Part shown: in pieces, positions 16,886-25,639 of the stretch | Layout: the number at the start of each line of letters is the position of its first letter | Numbering within the stretch: the first letter of the stretch is position 1 | DNA from: Planctomycetota bacterium | GTDB lineage: Bacteria > Planctomycetota > Planctomycetia > Pirellulales > Pirellulaceae | DNA length: 64,000 nt | Assembly (NCBI GenBank): GCA_014381825.1 | Contig: JACNKX010000237.1 | Location: 1 to 64,000, forward strand | Direction: 5' to 3' | Translations under genes and position numbers: made by a program | Notes under the pieces: generated by a model | The model's database searches: none | What the model was told of the DNA's origin: nothing | Seen by the model: the letters and a program-made list of their open reading frames with translations, nothing else

Positions 16886-19603
16886 ATGATCTCCCGACGG
16901 AACAACATTAGCGGTCTATTCGCATTGCTCACTATTCTTACCGTGGCCACAACGCTCGTTGCGCAATCTCCAAGCGAGCGCCCCGGTCGCGAACGCCCCG
17001 GTCGCGAACGCCCCGGTCGCGAACACAGGGCCAAGGCAGACGTGAAATATGTATCGCAGGCCGCTCTCGGCAAAGGCGTGACGCAGGCCCAACTGTCTAG
17101 CGGGCTGACAGTGCTCATCCAGGAAAATCATGCCGCGCCCGTGGCCACCGTCCGCTGCTTCGTGCGGAATACCGGGAGCGCGTTCGAAGGCCGATACCTT
17201 GGCACAGGAATCAGCCACATGTTGGAGCATCTTGTGGCGCTCGGCTCGACGACCAAGCGACCAGAGCCCGAGATTCAAAAGCTGCTGGATTCGATGGGTG
17301 GCCAGACGAACGCGTTCACGTCGACGGACATGACAGCCTACTTCGTCGATTGCCCCTCAAGCCAAGCCGATTTGGCGATTGAATTGATCGCGGACAGTAT
17401 GCAGTACTCTTTAATCCCCGAGAACGAATACGTTCGTGAAATGGAAGTCGTCCAACGCGAGTTGGAGATGGGTGAAGCGAGTCGCGGACGCATGCAACAC
17501 CAAGCAATGAAGTCGCTGATCTATACCGAACATCCGATCCGACATCCTACGATCGGTTATCTGCCGGTCGTCCAAAGTGTCGATCGTAGCGACGTGATCG
17601 CTTTCTACAAGAATCGCTACGTACCACAGAACATGATCTTTTTGGTCGTCGGTGATGTTGATACGGCTCACGTTCTGGATCAAGTGTTGGAGCACTTCAA
17701 GACCTTTCAACGAACGACTGAACGCGGCGCGGTATTGCCTGTCGAACCAGACCAAGCTTCCGCACGGTCGAATCGTTTGGAGATGGCTGGCGAGACGACG
17801 AATTACAGTGTTGGCTGGCCGACCGTCATGCTTCAGCATCCCGATCTGTATCCGTTGGATGTCGCGAGTTACTTGTTGGCTCACGGCGACAGTTCGCGAC
17901 TAGGATATCGATTGAAGATCGAGCAGCCCTTGGCACTTTCGGTCAGTAGTTCGTCGTATACACCTGGGATCGTCAAAGGTTGGTTTGATGTATCGGTTCA
18001 ATGTCAGCCAGCGAACACGGAAGCTTGTCGCAAAGCGATTTACGAAGAGATCGAGCGACTAAAAACGGAACTCGTCAGCGAGAAAGAATTAAGCAAGGTG
18101 AAGCGTCAGAAGGCCGCTGAGCATGTTTTTCAACAGCAAACAGTCCAGGAGCAATGCAACTCGCTGGCATACAGTTTCATTTCGACGGGCGACCCGTTGT
18201 TTGACGAACAGTACGTGACAGGCATCCAAGGGGTTACACCTGAACAGATTCAAGCCGTCGCTCGCAAGTACTTCCTATCGGAAAGAACCAATACGGTCGT
18301 CATCCATCCGATCGGCAGGAAGCAAGAAGTTGAGGAACACGCCGAAGCGGTGACCGAATCGCCCGTGGTTCGCAAGAAGCTGGCGAACGGCCTTACCGTT
18401 TTATTAAAACGACACAGTGTAACTCCAACGGTCAGCATTCAAGCGTTTGTAAATGGTGGCGCGTTGGCGGACACGTCAGCGACAAGCGGGCTGGCGGCGC
18501 TCACCACGGCCGTGATGGAACGTGGAACGGAAAAATACACCGGTCGTGAAATCGCCGAACACTTCGATTCGATCGGTGGTTCATTCGGCACAAGCAGCCA
18601 ACGCAATACGAGCTTCCTTCGTTGCTCGGTATTATCTGACGACTTCGAGGAAGCACTCGACTATGCGCATCAAGTCTTATTCCGGCCCACCTTCCCCGCA
18701 GAGGAGTTCGCCAAGGTCAAGCAACAACAGCTGGCCGGCATTGCCGCGCGAAAGGCTAATCCGCAAACGGAGATTCTTGACTTTTGGTCGACGATGATAC
18801 CGCAGAGTTCACCGTATGGCCGGACTATCTCGGGGACGAATGAAAGTGTGACTTCATTGACCGTCCAACAGTGCAACCAGTTCCACAAGAAGCACTTCGC
18901 ACCAGACAATATGGTCCTCGCAATCTTCGGTGATATCAACGTTGACGAGACGCTGTCGAGAATCGAAGCCAGCTTTGGTAAAGAGTCGAAGAGCCGCGGA
19001 CTGGAACTTCCCACGTTTCCCCGGCGAAGCGCGGCGACCGAAGCCAAACGCGAACAGGTCACGACGGCGCAGCCCGGGACGGCGATGGTGCTGCTTGGGT
19101 ATCCAACCGTCAACGCGTTGGATCTAGAGACGCGGGCAACGCTCGACGTCTTCAACTCGATTCTGACCGGCGGTGCTGGCGCTGGCGGACGTTTGTTCAA
19201 TGAGCTGCGAGGCGAGGGGCTGGTCTACTACGTGTTTGGCATCGAGCTTTCTGGACAAGCTCCAGGCTACTTTTTGTTCATGGCACAAACTCGTCCCGAA
19301 ACGGCTGACGAAGTCGTGAATCGCATTCAAGCGAATGTACAGCGGCTAGCGGATGAAGGTATCGCAGAAGAGGACTTTGAACTGGCCAAACAGAAGTTAA
19401 TCGCCGCTCACGCGCAACGAAATGTCACGCCAGCGACTCAGGCCTTCAAAGCAGCGGTCGACGAGCTGTATGGACTCGGATACGACAATGACAAGACCTA
19501 CGAAGCGCGGATCAATAAAGTGACTGTCGCTGATCTGCAAGCATTGGTCGCTGAGTACTTTCAGAACGCGATCATCGCGACTTCGGCACCCGCTACGGAG
19601 TAA
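16886..19603 (+). CDS. M16 family zinc peptidase (two-domain)
   Basis: A 905-residue secreted protein of the insulinase/pitrilysin family. Signal peptide (ending VAQ, about 26) is followed by three RPGRE repeats. The first M16 half has the inverted zinc motif H111-M-L-E114-H115 and the distal ligand E192 (QRELEMGEA), so it should be catalytic. A second, non-catalytic half begins about residue 490 (LANGLTVLLKRH) and lacks HxxEH, as is normal for the partner half. The two halves form a closing chamber that degrades peptides. The open frame begins at 16769, but ATG 16886 starts the signal peptide. The T2SSF gene follows after 92 bp on the same strand. Confidence 0.95.
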   Translation: MISRRNNISGLFALLTILTVATTLVAQSPSERPGRERPGRERPGREHRAKADVKYVSQAALGKGVTQAQLSSGLTVLIQENHAAPVATVRCFVRNTGSAFEGRYLGTGISHMLEHLVALGSTTKRPEPEIQKLLDSMGGQTNAFTSTDMTAYFVDCPSSQADLAIELIADSMQYSLIPENEYVREMEVVQRELEMGEASRGRMQHQAMKSLIYTEHPIRHPTIGYLPVVQSVDRSDVIAFYKNRYVPQNMIFLVVGDVDTAHVLDQVLEHFKTFQRTTERGAVLPVEPDQASARSNRLEMAGETTNYSVGWPTVMLQHPDLYPLDVASYLLAHGDSSRLGYRLKIEQPLALSVSSSSYTPGIVKGWFDVSVQCQPANTEACRKAIYEEIERLKTELVSEKELSKVKRQKAAEHVFQQQTVQEQCNSLAYSFISTGDPLFDEQYVTGIQGVTPEQIQAVARKYFLSERTNTVVIHPIGRKQEVEEHAEAVTESPVVRKKLANGLTVLLKRHSVTPTVSIQAFVNGGALADTSATSGLAALTTAVMERGTEKYTGREIAEHFDSIGGSFGTSSQRNTSFLRCSVLSDDFEEALDYAHQVLFRPTFPAEEFAKVKQQQLAGIAARKANPQTEILDFWSTMIPQSSPYGRTISGTNESVTSLTVQQCNQFHKKHFAPDNMVLAIFGDINVDETLSRIEASFGKESKSRGLELPTFPRRSAATEAKREQVTTAQPGTAMVLLGYPTVNALDLETRATLDVFNSILTGGAGAGGRLFNELRGEGLVYYVFGIELSGQAPGYFLFMAQTRPETADEVVNRIQANVQRLADEGIAEEDFELAKQKLIAAHAQRNVTPATQAFKAAVDELYGLGYDNDKTYEARINKVTVADLQALVAEYFQNAIIATSAPATE
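16981..17025 (+). repeat. Three tandem 15-bp units coding RPGRE
   Basis: CCCCGGTCGCGAACG is repeated three times (16981-16995, 16996-17010, 17011-17025, last base differing). It codes a basic RPGRE linker just after the signal peptide of the M16 peptidase. Copy number is likely to vary between strains. Confidence 0.95.
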
Positions 19604-19695
19604 TCGTGAAGACCTCTCGCGCTATACCATTTCCACGTCACGGAGCCTATGCTGGAAGAGGCGCAAGGCTTTCCGTGTTTCACGAGTGATTGGCG

Positions 19696-20784
19696 ATGTC
19701 CACACAACCACCACCCGCAAAAGATCCGCTCGACGCTTACGCGCCTCTCGAAAAGTCGAAGAGCGGTGGCCGAATCGGTCTGCAAGCGCTGTCCCGTTTC
19801 TGTCACAACATCGGTACCGGGCTTCATGCCGGAGTTGATGTGCGACGAGTCTTCGAGACGGAAGCCAATCGCGGATCGACAGCGCACCGCAACAAGATCC
19901 TGGAAATTCGAGAACACGTCTCTCGCGGAACAAGCGTTTCGGAAGCTTTGAAGGCGAGCAACGGTTACTTCCCGTCGCTGCTTTGCGAAATGGTCGAAGT
20001 CGGCGAAAGGACTGGGCGGCTCGAACAGATCTTTCTTCGACTTGGCGAGTACTACGAGCAACTGTTAAAGCTGCGGCGCACTTTCATCATGGGCATTGCC
20101 TGGCCGATGCTTGAGTTGATCGGCGCGATTCTGGTCATTGGCCTATTCATTTTGATCATCGGAATGGTTTCCGATGGCGAACCTGCCATGACCTTTTTCG
20201 GGTTGTATGGAGCTCGGGGTGCGATCATTTACTTCACGATCGTGGGGCTGATCGCCGGCGCATTCACCATGACGATTGTGGCGGCGATGCGAGGCTGGAT
20301 CAGCCTCGAACCTTTCCTTCGCTTCCTGATGAATGTCCCGTTCCTTGGGACCGGCTTGCAAAACGTCGCGCTATCTCGCCTAACATGGTCTTTGGCGATG
20401 GCCACGGATTCTGATTTAAGCGCCAAGCGCGCGGTTGAACTCGCCGTGAAGACGACGCAAAGCACGTACTACATGCGGTTCATTGATGGCATGAAGAATG
20501 TCATTGGTCGTGGACGGACGATGCACGACGCATTTGCGACAACGGGAGTTTATCCCGACGACTTTCTCGCGTCTCTCGAAACGGGAGAAATTGCCGGAAG
20601 CATCAGCGAGACGATGTTGATATTGTCTCGCGAGTACGAAGATCGAACGAAGACGTTCTTTCGCGTGATGACTGGAATTGCTGGCGCCCTCGTCTTCCTG
20701 ACCGTCGCTGGAATCATCATCACGATGATTTTCAAAATGGCGATGCAGTACATTGGCATCCTGAACGACGCAGCGAACATCTGA
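19696..20784 (+). CDS. Stand-alone type II secretion/pilus inner-membrane protein (GspF/PilC-like)
   Basis: A 362-residue inner-membrane protein with two T2SSF domains, each about 120 residues. Markers are LSRFCHNIGTGLHAGVDVRR for the first (quoted at limit), FPSLLCEMVEVGERTGRL, and ALSRLTWSLAMATDSDLSAKRA with FLASLETGEIAGSISETM for the second. Three membrane spans are visible at about 130-155, 170-200 and 330-352. GspF/PilC proteins sit at the base of type II secretion and type IV pilus machines and couple to the assembly ATPase. No GspE, GspG or prepilin gene is next to it. A TTG lies 6 nt upstream in frame; ATG 19696 is preferred. It ends 3 bp before the convergent DUF362 gene. Confidence 0.9.
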   Translation: MSTQPPPAKDPLDAYAPLEKSKSGGRIGLQALSRFCHNIGTGLHAGVDVRRVFETEANRGSTAHRNKILEIREHVSRGTSVSEALKASNGYFPSLLCEMVEVGERTGRLEQIFLRLGEYYEQLLKLRRTFIMGIAWPMLELIGAILVIGLFILIIGMVSDGEPAMTFFGLYGARGAIIYFTIVGLIAGAFTMTIVAAMRGWISLEPFLRFLMNVPFLGTGLQNVALSRLTWSLAMATDSDLSAKRAVELAVKTTQSTYYMRFIDGMKNVIGRGRTMHDAFATTGVYPDDFLASLETGEIAGSISETMLILSREYEDRTKTFFRVMTGIAGALVFLTVAGIIITMIFKMAMQYIGILNDAANI

Positions 20785-20787
20785 GAA

Positions 20788-21834
20788 TTAACTTACGAGT
20801 TCACTGGTCTCGGCGCGAAGTCCTCGCAAGTGCGGTTTGTCGAGGATTCGAAATGGTGACGCAAGTGCCTCCCATCTTTCGCCTTGTTGCTGCACGAGTT
20901 GATTCGCGATCGGACCGAGACGATTCGCTGCGAGGCTCAGATAACTGATCCGCTCGGGTGCGATTCCCATCAAGCGGCACAGTGTTGCATCGACTGCAGG
21001 CAAGTTGGTACCCATTGCTAACACTCCCATATGCTTGCGGCTACCAAGGATCGGGCCATCTCCTTCCATGCAGTCGATCCCATCGACAACGGTTATCGTC
21101 TTGGGCAGTGAAGCATTGATGTCGAAGACAGTTTCCGGAATGCCCGCATGATGAAGCACGTTCTTCGGCCAACCGTATTTGATCCCCGGAATCACGCCAT
21201 ACAAGTTCTTCATCGATGCCGTGACCCCGACCCAATGATGCGTCTTCATTTTCGGCATCGAGACGATCAGATCCGCTTCGACGACTGACTGTGGGAAGAA
21301 GAAACCGTCGAGCTGGCTCGCCCCGCCGCGATTTTTGACCCAAGCAATCTCCTCGTAGTTCAAATCGGCGAAGGGCAATTTCGCGGCATCGAGTGCCTCT
21401 TGCACGCCCGATTCAACGAGCGCCATTTCTGTATCGCGAATGTGGCCGGGGCCTTCACCAACGGTGACCGTCGCGCCCCAGCTGCGGAAAGCTTCGGCAG
21501 TTGCGATGACGACAGCAGGATGGGTCGTCATGTGTGGAATGTCACGACTCGGCTCGACCAAGTTCGGCTTGAGCAACACGCGTTTTCCACGCAATGCTGA
21601 CGGCTCCATTCCACACGCAACCAATCCATCCATGATCGATCGCCGGAGTGGACCGGTGTAAGTCTGGTGCCGTGCGATAAACACAGAAGCCCGGCCGCGC
21701 ATCGCGTCGCGAACGATCGGATACCCGACCAGCCCCGCAGCGGCCAGTGAACCGCCAAGTAGCAGCGTCCGACGATCAACCGAGTTATCTGAAGCAGACG
21801 TCGGCTGAGTCGACGTCTTCGCTGACGAACTCAT
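20788..21834 (-). CDS. DUF362 protein with twin-arginine-type signal
   Basis: A 348-residue protein with a DUF362 domain (about 75-300): LLKPNLVEPSRDIPHMTTHP, quoted at limit, VGEGPGH, VSMPKMKTHHWVGVTASMKN and GIPETVFDIN. The N-terminus has DRRTLLLGGSLAAAGLVGY, a Tat-like signal. DUF362 proteins are often linked to iron-sulfur clusters, but no ferredoxin Cys motif is present here, so a cluster role is unproven. The frame opens at 21933, yet ATG 21834 overlaps the stop of the upstream toroid gene in an ATGA arrangement, so the two are translationally coupled. Function unknown; export and coupling to a prenyltransferase-like partner are the main clues. Confidence 0.88.
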   Translation of the reverse strand: MSSSAKTSTQPTSASDNSVDRRTLLLGGSLAAAGLVGYPIVRDAMRGRASVFIARHQTYTGPLRRSIMDGLVACGMEPSALRGKRVLLKPNLVEPSRDIPHMTTHPAVVIATAEAFRSWGATVTVGEGPGHIRDTEMALVESGVQEALDAAKLPFADLNYEEIAWVKNRGGASQLDGFFFPQSVVEADLIVSMPKMKTHHWVGVTASMKNLYGVIPGIKYGWPKNVLHHAGIPETVFDINASLPKTITVVDGIDCMEGDGPILGSRKHMGVLAMGTNLPAVDATLCRLMGIAPERISYLSLAANRLGPIANQLVQQQGERWEALASPFRILDKPHLRGLRAETSELVS

Positions 21835-22676
21835 AGGAGTCCTTTCGCAGTAGAAGCTGCCAGCGCCAGCAGCGCTAACTTGTGCGGTGAGCGATCGTGT
21901 CGAATCGTGCGACCGTAGGCGGACTCGAGCCAAAGGTCAGCATGTTTTGGACGTTGATCATGCGCCGATAATCCCATCAATCCCCAACACAACGAAGCGG
22001 TTGTCGTCTGGGCTGAGAGTGTTTGCTTTAGATACGTCAGCGATTTGTCGATCCGTCCGTCTAGGTCCGACTCGCCAGCTAACGCGAGCATGGCCAATCC
22101 TGTCGGCTGCACATGTGGCAGTAACGCTTGGCCAAGCACTTCCGTATTTCCGTAGTTGCAACCTCCCGTCGGAAGCTGGCGATCGATCAGCATTTTGATT
22201 GCTTCACGAGTTCGTGGGTGCATGTCGTGTCCGCGCACTTTCAAAGCCCGCACGTGTAACGCGGTCGGTTCAATCCACGAATGCGTCCCTTCGACCCACG
22301 GCCAGGCTACTAACTGAGTGTCATGTCCAATGTCTTCGGTCGGTTCGATTCGCTCGCCATGCGTCGACAACGTCCAACCGATCGCCGCGGCGATCTGCTT
22401 CGTGTACCGGGTTGCATCGACGACCGTCCAGGCGGGGATTGCGAGACTGGTCGGCCAACGTGGGGTTGTCTCGCCCTGTCGAATTCCTAGCGAACCGTCT
22501 GCAGCCTGCAAGGAATCGAGCCATTCGGTTGCTTGATTCGCCGCGGCGGTCTCGCCATTGGCTGCAAGAGCGATCGCGCACAGTGAAGTCGGCTCGGTCG
22601 CAGGCCTCGCATCCGCGTGATAGCCGCAACAAGGCTTTCGTCGAAGTTCGTCGATGACTTTGTCGTGCCAACGCAT
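21831..22676 (-). CDS. Prenyltransferase/squalene-cyclase-like alpha-toroid protein
   Basis: A 281-residue protein without signal peptide. It shows repeated helix pairs of the alpha/alpha toroid fold with SQHop/prenyltransferase-type blocks: WLDSLQAADGSLGI, DTQLVAWPWVEGTHSWIEPT (quoted at limit), LIDRQLPTGGCNYGN and LTYLKQTLSAQTT. Catalytic acid motifs of squalene-hopene cyclase (DxDD) are not visible, so it is unlikely to be a full cyclase. It may bind isoprenoid or act as a structural partner. Its stop codon overlaps the start of the DUF362 gene by 4 bp, which suggests that both proteins work together. Divergent from bioF with a 164-bp spacer. Confidence 0.82.
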   Translation of the reverse strand: MRWHDKVIDELRRKPCCGYHADARPATEPTSLCAIALAANGETAAANQATEWLDSLQAADGSLGIRQGETTPRWPTSLAIPAWTVVDATRYTKQIAAAIGWTLSTHGERIEPTEDIGHDTQLVAWPWVEGTHSWIEPTALHVRALKVRGHDMHPRTREAIKMLIDRQLPTGGCNYGNTEVLGQALLPHVQPTGLAMLALAGESDLDGRIDKSLTYLKQTLSAQTTTASLCWGLMGLSAHDQRPKHADLWLESAYGRTIRHDRSPHKLALLALAASTAKGLL

Positions 22677-22840
22677 TTAGTCATCCGTCGCTATGATCGT
22701 ACTGTTCCACAAAATCGAATCAGCGTTCGTACATATTGGTCCAGGCAAAGATAGCTCATGCGAACCGCGATTCTCGCGCGAGTCGGTATACTGATTCGCA
22801 CGCCTGTAAACGAAACCTGATCTTGGAACGCATAATTGCT

Positions 22841-24010
22841 ATGAGCCAACCATCACTTGATTGGATCGATGACGAGCTGCGCGAATTAGACTCAACTGGA
22901 TTGCGCCGAAGGCTCGCAACCCGTACCAGTGCTCAATGGGCAACGATCACGGTCGATGGAAGTGAGTTCATTAACTTCAGCTCGAACGATTATCTTGGAT
23001 TGGCCGGAAAGTGTTTGAACGATGCCGTCATCGAAGCGATCAAATCCTGTGGTTGGGGCAGCGGCGCGAGTCCGCTGGTGACGGGTCGCGGCTCGTTACA
23101 TGCAAGGCTTGAAGCTGCGTTGGCGGAGTTCGAGTCTACGGAATCGGCGCTGTTATTTCCGTCCGGGTTCGCCGCGAATGTAGGAACGATCACGTCGCTT
23201 GCCGGGAAGGGCGATGTGATCTTTAGCGATGCCAAGAATCATGCCAGCATCATTGACGGATGTCGTCTGTCCGGAGCTCGGACACAGATCTACCCTCACG
23301 GCGACATTGATTACTTACGGATGATGTTGCCTCAGGCACATGCCTTCCGACGTCGGCTGATTGTGACCGACGGATTGTTCAGCATGGACGGTGACTTGGC
23401 TCCGCTTTGTGATCTGGCCGCGTTGGCCGAGCAATTCGGCGCAATGCTAATGGTGGACGAAGCTCATGCGACGGGGGTGTTTGGCGATCATGGGAGAGGG
23501 ACGGTCGAGCATTGGGGCGTCGAGGACGGTGTCCACGTGCGAGTCGGCACGTTAAGCAAAGCTGCCGGTTCAATCGGCGGTTTCGTCGCCGGAACACAGA
23601 CATTGATCGATTGGCTCGCGAACCGAGCCCGATCGTACGTTTTCTCGACCGCGCCGCCCGCAGCGATCGCAGCCGCCGGCCTGGCCGCACTGCAACGCAT
23701 CGAAAGCGAGCCACATCGCCGAACGGAATTGCTGACGCGGGCGGATCAATTGCGGCACAAACTGATAGCGTTGGGATGTGACGTCGGAGAGTCGGCGAGT
23801 CAAATCGTTCCCATCATCATCGGCGATCCACAAGCAACCATGCGGCATGCAGCCTCGCTACGCGAATCCGGCTTCTTCGTGCCGGGTATCCGCCCTCCGA
23901 CCGTGCCCGAAGGCGAATCGCTGCTGCGGATCAGTCTCACTTACAACCACACGGATGAGATGATCCGTACTTTAGTTGAGGCGATCGATCGATTACTCAC
24001 CGTCCAATAG
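22841..24010 (+). CDS. bioF: 8-amino-7-oxononanoate synthase-like enzyme
   Basis: A 389-residue PLP enzyme of the alpha-oxoamine synthase family, which joins pimeloyl-ACP or -CoA with alanine in biotin synthesis. Visible features are NFSSNDYLGL (46-55), GASPLVTGRGSLHARLE, the aspartate and histidine block VDEAHATGVFG (D206, H209) and the Schiff-base lysine K240 in GTLSKAAGS. The usual motif there is GTFGKALG, so this one is slightly divergent. Length is standard. ATG 22841 has GGAACG upstream; the longer frame from 22736 adds a non-conserved tail. No other bio gene is in the window, so a related KBL/SPT-like activity cannot be excluded. The 3' end overlaps the transglutaminase gene by 18 bp. 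Confidence 0.88.
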   Translation: MSQPSLDWIDDELRELDSTGLRRRLATRTSAQWATITVDGSEFINFSSNDYLGLAGKCLNDAVIEAIKSCGWGSGASPLVTGRGSLHARLEAALAEFESTESALLFPSGFAANVGTITSLAGKGDVIFSDAKNHASIIDGCRLSGARTQIYPHGDIDYLRMMLPQAHAFRRRLIVTDGLFSMDGDLAPLCDLAALAEQFGAMLMVDEAHATGVFGDHGRGTVEHWGVEDGVHVRVGTLSKAAGSIGGFVAGTQTLIDWLANRARSYVFSTAPPAAIAAAGLAALQRIESEPHRRTELLTRADQLRHKLIALGCDVGESASQIVPIIIGDPQATMRHAASLRESGFFVPGIRPPTVPEGESLLRISLTYNHTDEMIRTLVEAIDRLLTVQ

Positions 24011-24949
24011 CTGCCGAACGAATTGCACTTGTGGCTTGCCGCCGCCACGAATGGCCTTCACTTTGAGGAACTCAGCGACGTAGCGTTGCGGTGCCTTCTT
24101 TTCAGGTACTCGGAAGTTGTCACCCTTTTGAAGAATTGGGCGGAAATCTGGCATGCTTCCGAAATCTCGCGTGCCTGCGGCTTGGCAGGGGATCCAATGG
24201 CCGACACCTTCGCTATCGTGAAGATAGAATTCCGGATAGCAGTGACCTGGAATCCAAACCGTGCGAGCGGGGATCTTGTTGGCGCGACATAATGCGACGA
24301 ACAATGAAGTCAGTTCTTCGCAGTCGCCCGTGCCATCGTTCAACGCGGCAAGCGCTCCCTTGAGTGGCCCATTCACGTACTCGACGTTCTCGCGAACCCA
24401 ATCGTACATCGACTCGACCTTTCCCCACGCCGAGTCTTGATCTTTGGCCAGTTCACGGGCGAGGGTACGAATCTTACCGTGGCGACTTTCGATTTTCGGA
24501 CTAGGAGCCAGAAACTTGCCGATGTCGCGAGGCACTCGCTTTGGGACTTTAAATTGCGTCGGATCGTCCGGTCCCAAAATCGAACTCCGCGTCACTTCAA
24601 ACGTGACGAAGGCATGAGCCTCTTGTCCCGGATTTAGCATCGGGATCGAGATCAGCATCTGTTTGACACCGTTATCCAGGGTTCGATAAGCGACGTCTTT
24701 CACCTCGGCAGAAAAGTCTTCTTCGACCAAGCGGACTTGTTGCTCCGGCCAATCGGTTGGAACTGTCGCGGTGCCATAGATCCCGGCGCAAGGGCCTGCT
24801 GGGGCCGTGATGGTCATACCAACTTTCCAGCGTTGGACGAGCTTTTTGTCGAACTTGATTCCGTTGGTTTGCTCGACTGCGCTTTCGTCTTGAGCGTTCG
24901 CGACGAGCGACGTGGCAGCAATTAGGGTAATGGCGATGATCGTTCTCAT
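23993..24949 (-). CDS. Secreted transglutaminase-like protein
   Basis: A 318-residue protein with signal peptide MRTIIAITLIAATSLVANAQ. The transglutaminase-like core (about 170-270) keeps the Cys block NDGTGDCEELTSLFVALCRA, quoted at limit, the His block IPGHCYPEFYL and a following Asp in HDSEGVGHW, so a Cys-His-Asp triad is possible. Such bacterial proteins are usually cysteine proteases or amidases. The N-terminal half is a beta-rich domain. The start codon is directly preceded by a hairpin that contains the GGAG site (24950-24964). Convergent with bioF and overlapping it. Confidence 0.9.
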   Translation of the reverse strand: MRTIIAITLIAATSLVANAQDESAVEQTNGIKFDKKLVQRWKVGMTITAPAGPCAGIYGTATVPTDWPEQQVRLVEEDFSAEVKDVAYRTLDNGVKQMLISIPMLNPGQEAHAFVTFEVTRSSILGPDDPTQFKVPKRVPRDIGKFLAPSPKIESRHGKIRTLARELAKDQDSAWGKVESMYDWVRENVEYVNGPLKGALAALNDGTGDCEELTSLFVALCRANKIPARTVWIPGHCYPEFYLHDSEGVGHWIPCQAAGTRDFGSMPDFRPILQKGDNFRVPEKKAPQRYVAEFLKVKAIRGGGKPQVQFVRQLLDGE

Positions 24950-24964
24950 TTGGAGTCTCTCCAA
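24950..24964 (-). promoter_or_regulatory. Hairpin covering the Shine-Dalgarno site of the transglutaminase gene
   Basis: On the minus strand TTGGAG-AGA-CTCCAA is a perfect 6-bp stem with a 3-nt loop ending directly at the ATG (24949). The GGAG in its 5' arm is the only ribosome site at correct spacing (9 nt), so folding would hide it. This could tune translation by temperature or a binding protein. Confidence 0.5.
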
Positions 24965-25187
24965 TCGTGGCGGCTGGCGAAGGAGTGAACTCACGACGCA
25001 AACGCGATGCCACTTATTCCTATTCTAGTCAGCACTTGTTCGACAGCGCATAAAACAACCCGCCGGCAGAAGACGCGATCAGGATGGCGCGCTCTTCGTG
25101 CGACGGGTTTGTATCGAGAATACCGTCGACCAGCAGACCGCACGTCAATCGCGCGTGCGGCACTGGTAGTTGTTCGCTTGCAGTAAG
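24965..25187 (-). other. Spacer with a short protein-like reading frame
   Basis: Between the transglutaminase and the small lipoprotein, the minus strand keeps an open frame that continues in phase after the TAA of the lipoprotein gene down to a TGA at 25029-25031. From a GTG at 25163 it would code 44 residues including DGILDTNPSHEERAILIASS. Composition is protein-like, but there is no ribosome site and no known family, so I do not call a gene. Confidence 0.2.
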
Positions 25188-25427
25188 TTACGGGGATTGC
25201 GGCGCTGGTCCATGCAACGCTCCACCGCTTGGTGGCGGCAACATTGTATCGCCTTCATAGATCATGCCCGAGCCGTAGTTTGAACTGTATGAATCGTAGC
25301 TTCCGTTGCCGCATGTATCGCAGGAGTCGCCGCGATGGAAGTTGAACAGCGATCCACACGTTCGGCAACCGCTGCTCGTTGCAACCGTCATCATTGCGAT
25401 GACTGTAAGGATTGTGAGCCTTTTCAT
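25188..25427 (-). CDS. Small Cys-rich lipoprotein
   Basis: A 79-residue secreted protein. The signal MKRLTILTVIAMMTVATSSG ends at a lipobox-like SSGC, so C21 may be lipidated. The mature part has two C-x-x-C pairs (CRTCG and CDTCG, about 14 residues apart) that could bind zinc or form disulfides, then a Ser/Tyr/Gly-rich and Pro-rich tail. GGAG lies 9 nt before the ATG. I recognise no named family; small proteins of this design are frequent in planctomycetes. It is divergent from the alpha/beta hydrolase across a spacer with three hairpins. Confidence 0.75.
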   Translation of the reverse strand: MKRLTILTVIAMMTVATSSGCRTCGSLFNFHRGDSCDTCGNGSYDSYSSNYGSGMIYEGDTMLPPPSGGALHGPAPQSP

Positions 25428-25490
25428 GGCTAGTTTCTCCGGGAAGGTATGGTTGTTCGGAGTAGGCGAGGTTGAAGGTCAAGCAACTCT

Positions 25491-25561
25491 ACATCACGTC
25501 TAGTGATGTGCAAATTCAACGTCGTTTTTTTTCTCGACCTAGTGTTGTTTTTTTTCAACAC
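25491..25561. promoter_or_regulatory. Three consecutive hairpins in a divergent spacer
   Basis: ACATCAC/GTGATGT (25491-25497 with 25503-25509, 5-nt loop), GTCG/CGAC (25521-25524 with 25535-25538, T-rich loop) and GTGTTG/CAACAC (25542-25547 with 25556-25561, loop of eight T) follow each other within 71 bp between the Cys-rich lipoprotein and the hydrolase. They may be operator sites, a terminator for upstream transcripts, or both. Confidence 0.5.
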
Positions 25562-25639
25562 CTGCTATTTATCAAGAGCTACAGTTGCCTAACGTTGGTA
25601 AAAGTATCTTCCCGCAGGACACAGGTTGGTGACGCAGTC

